From positions 1 to 60,902 of the forward strand of contig NZ_JAMPTM010000010.1 in NCBI RefSeq assembly GCF_025403375.1: a DNA stretch of 60,902 nucleotides, written 5' to 3'. The position numbers were made by a program, and so were the translations under genes. The notes beneath the pieces are model-generated. The model made no database searches, was not told where the DNA came from, and saw only the letters and a program-made list of their open reading frames with translations. Shown in pieces: positions 42,893 through 51,214 of this stretch (position 1 is the stretch's first letter; each line of letters begins with the position of its first letter). Origin of the DNA: Frankia gtarii. GTDB taxonomy: Bacteria; Actinomycetota; Actinomycetes; Frankiales; Frankiaceae.

Positions 42893-44194
42893 CTACCGGG
42901 CGAAGAGCGGGCTCGCGTCGACGACGGTGAATGTGGTTCCCCGGGTTCCCGCGATCGGTGTGACGAGCGCGCTGGCACCGCACACCGCGGCCAGGATCGG
43001 GACGGCCTTTCCGTCGCAGGTGAAGTCGATGCCGTGGCCCGCCGGCAACGGCACGGCCTTCGCCGCCCGCAGCGCGGCGGACGTCGTCTCCGTGGTGACC
43101 GTTCCGTGGAGCCCCGAAAGCCCACGAACCAACCCGAGAACGTCCTGATAGCCGGTGACCGCGAAGCCGTCGACCGGGGTTTTCGGCGCGTAGGTCGCCA
43201 TCACCGTCCGGTAAAGAACACTGTCGGGGTCGTCGGAGTACACGTCGGCGAAGGTGAACAACAGCGCGCCGTCGAGAGTTCCCGGCGCGGCGTCTTCGAC
43301 GGTCTTACCGACACAGGCCTGGATGATCATGCGCGGCTGCTTCGCCGCGGCCGTCTGGAGCGCCTTGAGAACGGCGATGCAGTGGGTCTCGTCGCCGACG
43401 ATCGCGAAGGCGCCGGGATGGCTCGCGACCGCGGCGGCGATCGGGGCCGAGGCGTCCGGGGTGCCCGGCGCGATCGCGGTGAGGCGGAGTTCGACGCCCG
43501 CCTTGTCGAACACCGGCTGGCCCAGGGCCTTGACCGTCCCGGTCACCGCTCCCGCGTCGATCACGGCCAGATCGACGCTGGCGATGTGGTGCTCGCTCGC
43601 GTATTTGGCCATCGCCCCCAGCGCCCCGGGGAAGCTGCCTGACCAGAGAAAGGACCGGTCGCTGGTGAACTCGGCCGCGCTCGCCCCGGACACCGAGACG
43701 TAGGGAATGCCCGCGCCCGTGATCACAGGCGCCATCGAGTCCCCGAGGGCGGTCGTGCTCATCACGACGGCCACGACCTTCGCCTCGATCATCTTGGTTG
43801 CGCAGGCGCGCGCCGAACCCGGATCCTCCTGCTCCTTGCAGACCACCAACTCGATGGGCCGGCCGGCGATGCCACCGAGGTGGTCGTTGGCGTACTTCGT
43901 GGCCGCTTCAGCCCCGAACCGAACGTCCACCTGGGACACCGCGCTGCCGCCCTCGTTGGAGACGAAGCCGATCCGCACCGGCTCTCCGGTGGCAGCGGTG
44001 CCCGCGGGTAACCTCGCCGTGCCACCACCGCGCGCAGGCGTGGTCGTGTCGGCGGAACCGCTTCCGCAGGCGGCCAGCGCGCTCAGCGCGATGCCCGCCG
44101 CGAGAAGGCCCGCGGTCAGCGTCCGGGCCGAGCCGGCCGGTCCGCCCATTCGGCGGCGCGTGTAGCCGTTGAAAGCCACGTTCTTCGACGTCAC
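42893..44194 (-). CDS. Branched-chain-type ABC substrate-binding lipoprotein
   Basis: The 433-residue protein has a lipoprotein signal (hydrophobic core to ALSALAAC, Cys43) and a type I periplasmic-binding fold of the branched-chain amino acid family: VRIGFVSNEGGSAVSQVDVR, LVVCKEQEDPGSARACA, IEAKVVAVVMST, IPYVSVSGAS. No permease or ATPase gene accompanies it, so it either works with a transporter encoded elsewhere or serves as a sensor. The start is GTG 44194, preceded by GGAGGAA. Its place between the aldehyde dehydrogenase and the AveC-like gene suggests it recognises a substrate or intermediate of the operon's pathway. Confidence 0.85.
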   Translation of the reverse strand: MTSKNVAFNGYTRRRMGGPAGSARTLTAGLLAAGIALSALAACGSGSADTTTPARGGGTARLPAGTAATGEPVRIGFVSNEGGSAVSQVDVRFGAEAATKYANDHLGGIAGRPIELVVCKEQEDPGSARACATKMIEAKVVAVVMSTTALGDSMAPVITGAGIPYVSVSGASAAEFTSDRSFLWSGSFPGALGAMAKYASEHHIASVDLAVIDAGAVTGTVKALGQPVFDKAGVELRLTAIAPGTPDASAPIAAAVASHPGAFAIVGDETHCIAVLKALQTAAAKQPRMIIQACVGKTVEDAAPGTLDGALLFTFADVYSDDPDSVLYRTVMATYAPKTPVDGFAVTGYQDVLGLVRGLSGLHGTVTTETTSAALRAAKAVPLPAGHGIDFTCDGKAVPILAAVCGASALVTPIAGTRGTTFTVVDASPLFAR

Positions 44195-44245
44195 GAATTC
44201 CTCCGAGTGGTCACGGTTCCTCCTCGGTGCCGGTGGGCCGGCCGG

Positions 44246-45718
44246 TCAGCCGCGGGCCACACCCCAGACGACCGACTTGGTCTGGAGGAACTCGTCGAGT
44301 CCGTGCTCGCCCCATTCACGGCCCAGCCCGCTCTGTTTGTAGCCGCCGAACGCGGTGTGCGGACTGAGGCCGCCGCCACCCCCGTTGATCGTGACGAGTC
44401 CGGCGCGGAGCTGCTTCGCGAGGTCGTACGCGCGGACCGGATCGTTCGCCCACGCGGCCGCGGCCAGACCATAGGGACTGTCGTTGGCGATCCGCACGGC
44501 GTGGGCGTCGTCGTCAAACGGGATGATCACACCGACCGGGCCGAAGAACTCCGTGCGTGCGATGGTCATCGCGTTTCCGACCCCGGTGAACAGCGTCGGC
44601 TCGACGAAATACCCCTTGTCGAGCCCGGTGGGCCGCCCACCGCCGAAGACGATCCGGGCGCCCTCCTCCTCGCCGGTGCGGATGAGCTTCTCCACCTTGT
44701 CCCGCTGCGCCTCGCTGATGAGCGGGCCCATGACGGTGTCGGGTTCGGCGGGGTTGCCGACCTTGACCTGGGCCAGCGCCGCGGTGACCTTCTCGACGAG
44801 CTCGTCGTGGCGGGAGCGGTGCACGAGGGTGCGGGTCAGCAGGGCGCAGCCCTGCCCGGCGTGGACGGTGATGCCGGCCAGGACGTCGCCCACGGCGAGG
44901 TCGAGGTCGGCGTCGTCGCAGAGGATGGTGGCCGACTTGCCGCCGAGCTCCAGCACGACCTTCTTCAGCGTGGGTGCGGCCTGGCCGTAGACCATCCGGC
45001 CCACGCTGTCCGAGCCGGTGAAGCTGACGAGGTCGACCATCGGGTGGCTGGTCAGTTCCCGCCCCGCCTCGAGGTCACCGGTGACGACGTTGAGAACGCC
45101 GGGGGGAAGTCCGGCCTCGTCGGCGATCTCGGCGATCAGGAAGGATTCGAGTGGTGTCGTGGGGGCGGGTTTCAGCACGGCGGTGCAGCCGGCGGCCAGG
45201 GCCGGCGCGAGCTTCATCATGCTGAGGAAGAAGGGGAAGTTGTAGGCCGAGATGAGCCCGACGACGCCGAACGGCTCGCGGCGCAGGACACCCTGGCCGA
45301 TGCCGGCGCCGACGAACGGCATGAGCGGCTTCTCCCAGGCGAAGGAGGGCATCACCCGCTCGGCCATGTCGCGCAGGTGCGCGATCGGGATGCCGACCTG
45401 GATGGATTCGGCCAGCCAGCGGACCGACCCCGCCTCGACGATGTTCAGCTCGACGATCTCGGCCGTCCGCCGTTCCAGGATGGACGCCATGCGCAGCATG
45501 ATCTCGGCGCGTTCCCGAGGCGCCATCCGCGGCCAGGGTCCGTCGTCGAACGCCCGCCGGGCGGCCTCGATCGCGCGGACCACGTCGGCGCGGGTCGCCT
45601 GCGGCACCCGGCCGATGATCTCCTCGGTCGCCGGGTTCCGAACCTCGATCTGCTGCGTGCCCGCACCGTCGGTCCAGGTCCCGTCGATGTAGAGCCGGTA
45701 GGAGAAGTTCTCGGTCAT
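44246..45718 (-). CDS. NAD(P)-dependent aldehyde dehydrogenase
   Basis: A complete aldehyde dehydrogenase of 490 residues with all catalytic elements: Asn160 in SAYNFPFF, Lys183 in VLKPAP, Glu257 in LELGGKS and the nucleophile Cys291 in GQGCALLTR. The C-terminal block EFFGPVGVIIPF and the FGGYKQSGLGRE signature are also present. It oxidises an aldehyde to the acid. The gene starts four bases after the P450 stop, so the P450 product or a derived aldehyde is the likely substrate (inference from coupling). ATG 45718 is the only reasonable start. Confidence 0.92.
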   Translation of the reverse strand: MTENFSYRLYIDGTWTDGAGTQQIEVRNPATEEIIGRVPQATRADVVRAIEAARRAFDDGPWPRMAPRERAEIMLRMASILERRTAEIVELNIVEAGSVRWLAESIQVGIPIAHLRDMAERVMPSFAWEKPLMPFVGAGIGQGVLRREPFGVVGLISAYNFPFFLSMMKLAPALAAGCTAVLKPAPTTPLESFLIAEIADEAGLPPGVLNVVTGDLEAGRELTSHPMVDLVSFTGSDSVGRMVYGQAAPTLKKVVLELGGKSATILCDDADLDLAVGDVLAGITVHAGQGCALLTRTLVHRSRHDELVEKVTAALAQVKVGNPAEPDTVMGPLISEAQRDKVEKLIRTGEEEGARIVFGGGRPTGLDKGYFVEPTLFTGVGNAMTIARTEFFGPVGVIIPFDDDAHAVRIANDSPYGLAAAAWANDPVRAYDLAKQLRAGLVTINGGGGGLSPHTAFGGYKQSGLGREWGEHGLDEFLQTKSVVWGVARG

Positions 45719-45721
45719 GCG

Positions 45722-46933
45722 TCAGCTCTCCCACCGCAGGGGTAAGGACTCCAGGCCCCACACCCCGCCGCCGTGTTCGAGCGGAACCTGCACGAGCTCG
45801 TAGTCGGGAATGAGGCGGTGCCACTCCTGGAGCAGCACGACCAGCTCCTGGCGGGCCAGGTGGGAACCGAGACAACGATGCGGGCCGCCGCCGAAGGAAA
45901 GGTGACGGACCATCTCGCGATCGAAATCGACCCGCTTGGCCTCGGGATAGGCTTCGTCGTCCCGGCCGGCCGCGGAGAGCGGGAAGGTCGCCATGTCGCC
46001 CTTCTTGATCGGACAGCCGTGGAACTGCGCGTCCCGGGTGGCCTTACGGGCGGTCTGCACGATCGGATAGGCCCGCAGGAGCTCCTCCACGGCGTGCGGG
46101 ACCAGTTCGGGTTCGGCCACGATCCGGGCCCGGTCCGCCGGGTTCGTGGCCAGGTGCAGAAGGGCATAGGACGACTGGCCGGCGACGGTGTCGAGGCCGG
46201 CCATGAACAGCAGCAGAAGGCAGTTCAGCACGTCCGCGTCGGTCACCGGCTCCCCGTCGATCTCCCAGGAGATCGCGGCGCTGACGACGTCCTGAGCCCG
46301 CGGGTCGGGGTTCGCCCGGCGCTCGGCGACGAGCCCGGCGAAATAGGTCTGGACGGCCTGCATACCGCCGAGGCGCACCGAGCCGTCCGGGTCGCTGTCG
46401 TTGTTCTCATGCAGGATCATGTGTTCCCACTGCATGAACTCGTCGAGCTTCTCCCGCGGCATCCCCATGATCTCCAGGAAGATGATGCTGGGGAACACCT
46501 GCGCGAAGTCGCGCACGAAGTCGCACTCGCCTCGGCCGCGCAGGCCCTCGATGAGTTCGGCCGCGAGTCGGTGCTGGTCGGCTTTCATGGCCTTCGTCCG
46601 GCCGGGCGAGAAATATGATCCGAGCAGATGCCGCCATTTCGTGTGCTCCGGCGGGTCAAGCATGATCGGGATCCACCGGTAGGGCGGATCGGACTCGGTG
46701 GGGACGATCACCGAATTCGACCAGAGGTCCGGGCGCTGGAGGCCGTCGAGGATCACCGACTGATCCGTGAAGATCCAGTAGCCGCCGGCCTCGTCCGTGC
46801 GCACGGCGGGACGGCCGATCGCCTGATGACCGTCCATGCGTTGGAACAGGGATAAGGCCGGTGTGGGTGGCGGTGCTAAGACATAGTCGACGACTGGGCA
46901 GGCGCGGGCGCCGGCTGCTGTCTCGGTCATCAT
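45722..46933 (-). CDS. Cytochrome P450, operon member
   Basis: Starting at ATG 46933 the P450 has 403 residues, the usual size of a soluble bacterial enzyme. Visible motifs: the I-helix AGLDT (residues 245-249), the ExxR motif in EELLRAYP (Glu284, Arg287) and the heme loop FGGGPHRCLG with Cys354. The I-helix has the acid-alcohol pair as Asp-Thr, as in many class I bacterial P450s. No ferredoxin gene is adjacent; the one at 59486 could serve. It lies between the phosphotransferase-like gene (29-base gap) and the aldehyde dehydrogenase (3-base gap). Hydroxylation of the operon's substrate is the expected role. Confidence 0.93.
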   Translation of the reverse strand: MMTETAAGARACPVVDYVLAPPPTPALSLFQRMDGHQAIGRPAVRTDEAGGYWIFTDQSVILDGLQRPDLWSNSVIVPTESDPPYRWIPIMLDPPEHTKWRHLLGSYFSPGRTKAMKADQHRLAAELIEGLRGRGECDFVRDFAQVFPSIIFLEIMGMPREKLDEFMQWEHMILHENNDSDPDGSVRLGGMQAVQTYFAGLVAERRANPDPRAQDVVSAAISWEIDGEPVTDADVLNCLLLLFMAGLDTVAGQSSYALLHLATNPADRARIVAEPELVPHAVEELLRAYPIVQTARKATRDAQFHGCPIKKGDMATFPLSAAGRDDEAYPEAKRVDFDREMVRHLSFGGGPHRCLGSHLARQELVVLLQEWHRLIPDYELVQVPLEHGGGVWGLESLPLRWES

Positions 46934-46962
46934 GAATCCCCTATCGTCACATGGTGACCCGC

Positions 46963-48369
46963 TCAGGACGGGTCGGTGAGCGGCGGCCAGGTTCGGGAAT
47001 GCAGTGCGCCGGATGCGTGGCGCATCAGGTGGTCGTCCCGCATCACCCGGTTCCACAGGTAGCGCGTGAAATCATCGTCGCCGACCCGGCCGGCGGCGTT
47101 CGCCCGCGCGAGAGCGTCGCGCCCGGCCGGCAGGGACACCGGAACGGACCCGAGAAGCGAAGCGATGTCCGACCGTTCGAGCTCGTTGCCCGCCCGGCCG
47201 CAGGCGTCCAGTTCCCGCAGGTACCGGACCAGCCGGGCCACTCCCTTGGACCACTGGGCGGCCAGCGGGTCGCCTATCCGGGGCGTGATCGTGCGCAACA
47301 TGGCCAGCACGTCCCCGTACAGAGGCTGCCAGTCGGGTGGATCGACCGGCTCGGGCATGGCCGGTTTCCTCAGTCCGAGACCCATCACGGCGTTCAGCGC
47401 CTCCAGCCACAGCCGGCGATGCAACTGGGCGTACAGCATGTGGTTGCCGACGTCCTTGTCCACTCCTGGCGATCCGTCTTCCGCCGCCGGGGCCTGGGTC
47501 TGGGCGCCCTCGTTCGGGGTGAGGGTCGCCATCGTCGTCTCCGCGAAGACCCGGTAGTAGCGGACCCGGTCCACATCGATCGCGTGGCCGGAGAGCTTCT
47601 CGTACTCCGCCAGGCGGTCGGGCAGGTGCGTGAAGGTGTCCTGCACCGTCCGCAGGGACAGCCACGCGATGTCGTCCATGGGGTCGCCGAAATGGCAGAG
47701 TTCCCAGTCCAGCACGGCGGTGACCCGACCATCCTGGTACAGGAAGTTCCCGGGCCCGGTATCGCCCTGGACCAGGACCACGGGGCCGTCATAGTCAGGC
47801 ACATGGGATTCCAGCCAGTCGGCCGAGAGGCGGACCAGGGGATCGATCGATCCGTCCGGGGCCGTGCCGCGCCGGCGGATCTCGGCGATGCGTTCCAGGG
47901 CGTGTTCCCGCGCCGATCGGACGGGCCCGAGAGCGGGCACGTTCAGGTCGGCCGGGTCGAGGCGGTGGACCTTGGCCAGGCTCCGGATGAAATCCTGTGC
48001 CACCCGCACCTGCTCGGCGGGGTCACGGATGCGGTAGAACCACGTCTCGCCCGGGACCCGCTCGAGCAGGACCGCCTCCTCGACGGGATGGACCGCGCAC
48101 ACCGCCGGGACGGCGATTCCCGCGCCGCGCAGGGCCCGCATCACCTCGGCCTCGGTGGCCAGGCGATGGAAGGCGCCGCGGTCGGGCAGTCGCTCGGGGC
48201 TGTACCGCAGGAACAGCTTCCCGGCGCCGTCGCAGGTGTCAGCGCCGACGTCGACGAACCAGCCCTGGCGGGTACCGCCGCCCGGTATCCGTTCGGCTTT
48301 CAGAACGGGAAATCCAGCTGCTTTCTCGATCCACTCCAGGATCGCGACAGGAAGTTCGAGAGCGCTCAT
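46963..48369 (-). CDS. APH-family phosphotransferase
   Basis: From ATG 48369 the protein has 468 residues with an aminoglycoside-phosphotransferase/choline-kinase fold: the catalytic loop as LVQGDTGPGNFLY (Asp203, Asn208) and the metal-binding Asp221 in VLDWELCHFGDP. The N-lobe position normally holding the ATP-binding Lys reads KLFLRY, so Arg may replace it. Family members in actinomycete catabolic clusters are often mis-named acyl-CoA dehydrogenase-linked kinases; small hydroxylated metabolites are likely substrates rather than antibiotics. A C-terminal extension of about 200 residues is helical. The ATG overlaps the upstream gene's stop (ATGA), coupling the two. Confidence 0.82.
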   Translation of the reverse strand: MSALELPVAILEWIEKAAGFPVLKAERIPGGGTRQGWFVDVGADTCDGAGKLFLRYSPERLPDRGAFHRLATEAEVMRALRGAGIAVPAVCAVHPVEEAVLLERVPGETWFYRIRDPAEQVRVAQDFIRSLAKVHRLDPADLNVPALGPVRSAREHALERIAEIRRRGTAPDGSIDPLVRLSADWLESHVPDYDGPVVLVQGDTGPGNFLYQDGRVTAVLDWELCHFGDPMDDIAWLSLRTVQDTFTHLPDRLAEYEKLSGHAIDVDRVRYYRVFAETTMATLTPNEGAQTQAPAAEDGSPGVDKDVGNHMLYAQLHRRLWLEALNAVMGLGLRKPAMPEPVDPPDWQPLYGDVLAMLRTITPRIGDPLAAQWSKGVARLVRYLRELDACGRAGNELERSDIASLLGSVPVSLPAGRDALARANAAGRVGDDDFTRYLWNRVMRDDHLMRHASGALHSRTWPPLTDPS

Positions 48370-49340
48370 CCCGCCCTCCCGGCCAGGCTCCGCGTCGCGT
48401 TTCGGAGACGCTGCCACTCGTGGATCGGATAGACGTCCTGGTCCTCGCCGTAGACGGTACGGTCATCAAGATTCCAGACCAGCGAGGTGTTGACACACAC
48501 CGTGGTCCCACCAGGAAGGATCATTCGGCTGGCGGGCTCGGCCCGGCCCGCCAGGGCCCGGCCGTCGTCATCGACGACCTCCAGATCGATTCCGGTTATC
48601 CAGCCATGTTTCGGATCACGGTGTACAGTGCGACGGCCACTGACGATCCGGGCCACCTTGCCGTCACGGCGAAGATAGCCGGAATGCACGTTCTCCGGGA
48701 TCAGGCCGCCCTGCTGGGCTTCCGGCGACGTGTACGTGAGCAGGCTCAGGTCGGGCGACGCGGCCCAGGTGTAGCCGACGCGCCGGTAACCACGCTCCGT
48801 CCGGCGCCCCCAGGACCGGTCCCGCATGGCGTAGCAGTCGACGTCGATGCGTTCACCGTCGAGCAGAACATGGCCGGTCACATGCCCGGTCTGGTCGTAA
48901 TGCGCGGCCTTCGGATACGGCGGGGCGCCACGGCGCAGCGGTACCGGCGATTCGAGGGCGTCGAAGCGCAGCTCGATGCGGCACCGGTTCCGGTCGTCAT
49001 AGCCGAGTCGATAGGACAGGGCGGGCTCGCGAACCTCGACCGTCAACCCGGTCGGAAACTCCAGCCGGGCCGGTGAGGTCTGTCTCGGGGCCTTCAGATG
49101 CTGGAACTGCTCGTAGAAGGGCAGGTCCCACGGGGCGCTGCCGGCGGCGTCCCAGATCCAGCAGCCGCCGCCCGTACCACCGGCGTTGTGCCTGACCGAC
49201 GCGTAGAGCCAGGCTCCGATCGCCCGGTCCGGAACGAAGAACGAGAACCAGAAGGTCTCGGTCTCGTAATAGTCCACCGAGGAAGTATGCAGGCCGTCGT
49301 CGGCGGGCATGAAGCGATCCTGGTCGTCGTCTATTTCCAC
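48366..49340 (-). CDS. DUF7064/AttH-like beta-barrel protein, first gene of operon
   Basis: Using GTG 49340 (preceded by GAGGGGA), the protein has 324 residues rich in beta strands and aromatic residues: YYETETFWFSFFVPD, WLYASVRHNAGGTGGGCWIW, VDCYAMRDRSWGRRTERGYR, WAASPDLSLLTY. This resembles the DUF7064/DUF7065 group related to AttH, hydroxyneurosporene synthase and tocopherol-cyclase-like lipocalins, which act on or bind hydrophobic isoprenoid-type compounds. The longer open frame upstream to 49973 is antisense to the LysR gene and is not used. It is the first gene of the seven-gene minus-strand operon, overlapping the phosphotransferase start by four bases. Confidence 0.75.
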   Translation of the reverse strand: MEIDDDQDRFMPADDGLHTSSVDYYETETFWFSFFVPDRAIGAWLYASVRHNAGGTGGGCWIWDAAGSAPWDLPFYEQFQHLKAPRQTSPARLEFPTGLTVEVREPALSYRLGYDDRNRCRIELRFDALESPVPLRRGAPPYPKAAHYDQTGHVTGHVLLDGERIDVDCYAMRDRSWGRRTERGYRRVGYTWAASPDLSLLTYTSPEAQQGGLIPENVHSGYLRRDGKVARIVSGRRTVHRDPKHGWITGIDLEVVDDDGRALAGRAEPASRMILPGGTTVCVNTSLVWNLDDRTVYGEDQDVYPIHEWQRLRNATRSLAGRAG

Positions 49341-49457
49341 TCCCCTCGTCACCCGCTTCCTTCCTCGCGGGACCACGAGAGCTTCCACCCCGTCCGGGCC
49401 ACGGATCAAGAGCCTTTCCGTTGACGCACCGTTTCCCGGTCGTGGACGATCCTCCGG

Positions 49458-50342
49458 GTGGGAATCGATCAGCTCGAGATGCTCGTCGCTCTCGCCGATG
49501 AGCTGCACTTCGGGCGAGCCGCCGCCCGGCTGGGCATGAGCACCTCCAGCGTCAGCAAGCGCCTGCAGGACTTCGAGGCCAGCATCGGCCTGCGGCTGTT
49601 CGACCGAACCAGCCGCCGCGTGACCCTCACCCCGCAGGCCCGGCCGCTGCTCGACCAGGCCCGGCTCGTGCTCGCCAGCATCGAGACCTTTCGCGCCGTC
49701 GTCGCCGACACGAAGAACGGCGCCACCGGAACCGTCGGACTGCTCCACGCCAGCAACCACTTCGACGTCGTCTCGTTGCTCATACGGTCGTTGCAGTCCC
49801 GGCATCCGCAGCTGCGGCTCAACTACCGGGAGAGGCCGAACCGCGAGATCGCGGCGTCGGTTCTGGCTGGGAGGACATCCCTCGGCATGTGCTGGGGAGA
49901 CGTGCCCGCGGGGCTCGAGCACCACCGCTTCGACGTCCTCATGCTGGACACGATCTTCGTCCCCGCGTCGCACCCGCTCGCCGGCCGAGCCGAGATCGAC
50001 CTCCCGGACCTGGACGGCGAGACCTTCATTCTGACCGGACCCGATCCCAGCACCGTCTGGCGGACCGCGGGAATCGACATCACCGTTCGCCGCCTGCCGA
50101 TCTGGGGGCGCGACGAACTCGCCACCCGCGTCGAGGCCGGCGAGGGGATCGTGCTCACCGCCTCACGGGCGGTGCCGAGATACCGGCACCGGACCGTCGT
50201 GGCGGTCCCGCTCGCGGACCCCGCCTCGTGGTGTCAGCTGGATCAGCTTCTGGTCTGGCGAACCGACGAGGTCAGTCCCGCCGTCCGCAACGTCGTCGCG
50301 ACCACGAAAGCCCTCGGTCTGCTGACCACCAGCACGTTCTGA
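49458..50342 (+). CDS. LysR-family regulator, divergent from the P450 operon
   Basis: The 294-residue protein starts at GTG 49458 with a LysR winged helix (DQLEMLVALADELHFGRAAA, LGMSTSSVSKRLQDFEASIG) and a type-2 periplasmic-binding effector domain (about residues 90-290). It is divergent from the minus-strand operon, with 117 bases between the starts, the classical arrangement in which a LysR protein controls its neighbour from a shared operator. It therefore probably senses the substrate or an intermediate of the operon. No clear dyad was picked out in the gap. The 3' end converges with the SDR gene, 32 bases apart. Confidence 0.88.
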   Translation: MGIDQLEMLVALADELHFGRAAARLGMSTSSVSKRLQDFEASIGLRLFDRTSRRVTLTPQARPLLDQARLVLASIETFRAVVADTKNGATGTVGLLHASNHFDVVSLLIRSLQSRHPQLRLNYRERPNREIAASVLAGRTSLGMCWGDVPAGLEHHRFDVLMLDTIFVPASHPLAGRAEIDLPDLDGETFILTGPDPSTVWRTAGIDITVRRLPIWGRDELATRVEAGEGIVLTASRAVPRYRHRTVVAVPLADPASWCQLDQLLVWRTDEVSPAVRNVVATTKALGLLTTSTF

Positions 50343-50374
50343 CCGGGCCGCCGCTCATGCTGACCGGGCCACCG

Positions 50375-51214
50375 CTACGGCCGGTTGCGGGTGCCCTGAT
50401 CGATCGGCAGCGTGATGCCGGTGACGTAGCGTCCCTCGTCGCTGACCAGCCAGAGAAGTGCGTTGGTCACGTCGATCGGCTCGATCCAGGGCCGGCCCAG
50501 CGGGGAGACCTTCTTCAGCGCCACCTTGGTGTCCTCCAGGTTCGGGGCCTCGAGGTCGGGTCGGAAGACGCCGTACTGGGCGCGGTTCTGGGTGACCATC
50601 GGGGTGCCGACGGTCCCGGGGCACAGGGCGTTGACCCGGATGTCATGGCGGGCCAGCTCGTTGGCCAGCGTCAGCGCTAGGCCGACGACGCCGTGCTTGC
50701 TCGCGGTGTAGGCACCGAGATGCGGAATCCCGCCGAGGGCGGCCCCCGAGGCGGTGAGCACGATCGCTCCCCCGCGCCCACCGGCGATCATCGGGGGCAC
50801 GACGGCGCGGATCGTGTTGAACACGCCGGTCAGGTTGACGGAGATCTGCTCGTCCCACTCCGCCGGGGTGATCTCCCAGAGTTTCGCGAGCCGGGGTGAG
50901 ATGCCGGCGTTGGCGGCGACGATGTCCAACCGCCCGAGTTCGCCGACCCCGCGGTCCACGAGCTCCTGGAGCGCGTCGGCGTCGCGGACGTCGGCCTGGC
51001 CCCACACGACGCGGCGGTCCAGGGCCTCGACGGCCGCCACCGTCTCGGCGAGGTCGTCGGCGGTCCCGAGCCCGTAGTCGAGCGTCGGCAGGTCCTTGAG
51101 CACGTCCACGAGGATCAGGTCCGCGCCCTCCTGCGCCAGCCGCACCGCATGTGACCTGCCCTGCCCGCGGGCCGCACCCGTGACCAGCGCGACCTTGCCC
51201 CCAAGACGACTCAT
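50375..51214 (-). CDS. Mycofactocin-type short-chain dehydrogenase/reductase
   Basis: The 279-residue SDR has the NAD-binding TGAARGQGRSHAV motif, NAG in VAANAGI, Ser in IVLTASGAALGG and the catalytic YTASK pair. The G-A-A-R-G-Q-G-R-S-H-A start plus an insertion after the second beta strand (ILVDVLKDLPTLDYGL) is the hallmark of mycofactocin-coupled SDRs, which retain a tightly bound NAD recycled by the redox peptide mycofactocin. No mycofactocin biosynthesis gene is in this window. It begins directly after the CoA-transferase stop, so the two form an operon. An alcohol-to-ketone/aldehyde oxidation is expected. Confidence 0.9.
   Translation of the reverse strand: MSRLGGKVALVTGAARGQGRSHAVRLAQEGADLILVDVLKDLPTLDYGLGTADDLAETVAAVEALDRRVVWGQADVRDADALQELVDRGVGELGRLDIVAANAGISPRLAKLWEITPAEWDEQISVNLTGVFNTIRAVVPPMIAGGRGGAIVLTASGAALGGIPHLGAYTASKHGVVGLALTLANELARHDIRVNALCPGTVGTPMVTQNRAQYGVFRPDLEAPNLEDTKVALKKVSPLGRPWIEPIDVTNALLWLVSDEGRYVTGITLPIDQGTRNRP

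Noticed and set aside
41691-43642. Continuation of the aminotransferase frame for another 650 codons
   Set aside because: It runs antisense through the AveC-like and substrate-binding genes and has no homology, so it is not a real fusion protein.
44207-45745. 512-codon plus-strand frame antisense to aldehyde dehydrogenase
   Set aside because: Low-complexity antisense frame; the minus-strand aldehyde dehydrogenase has complete catalytic motifs.
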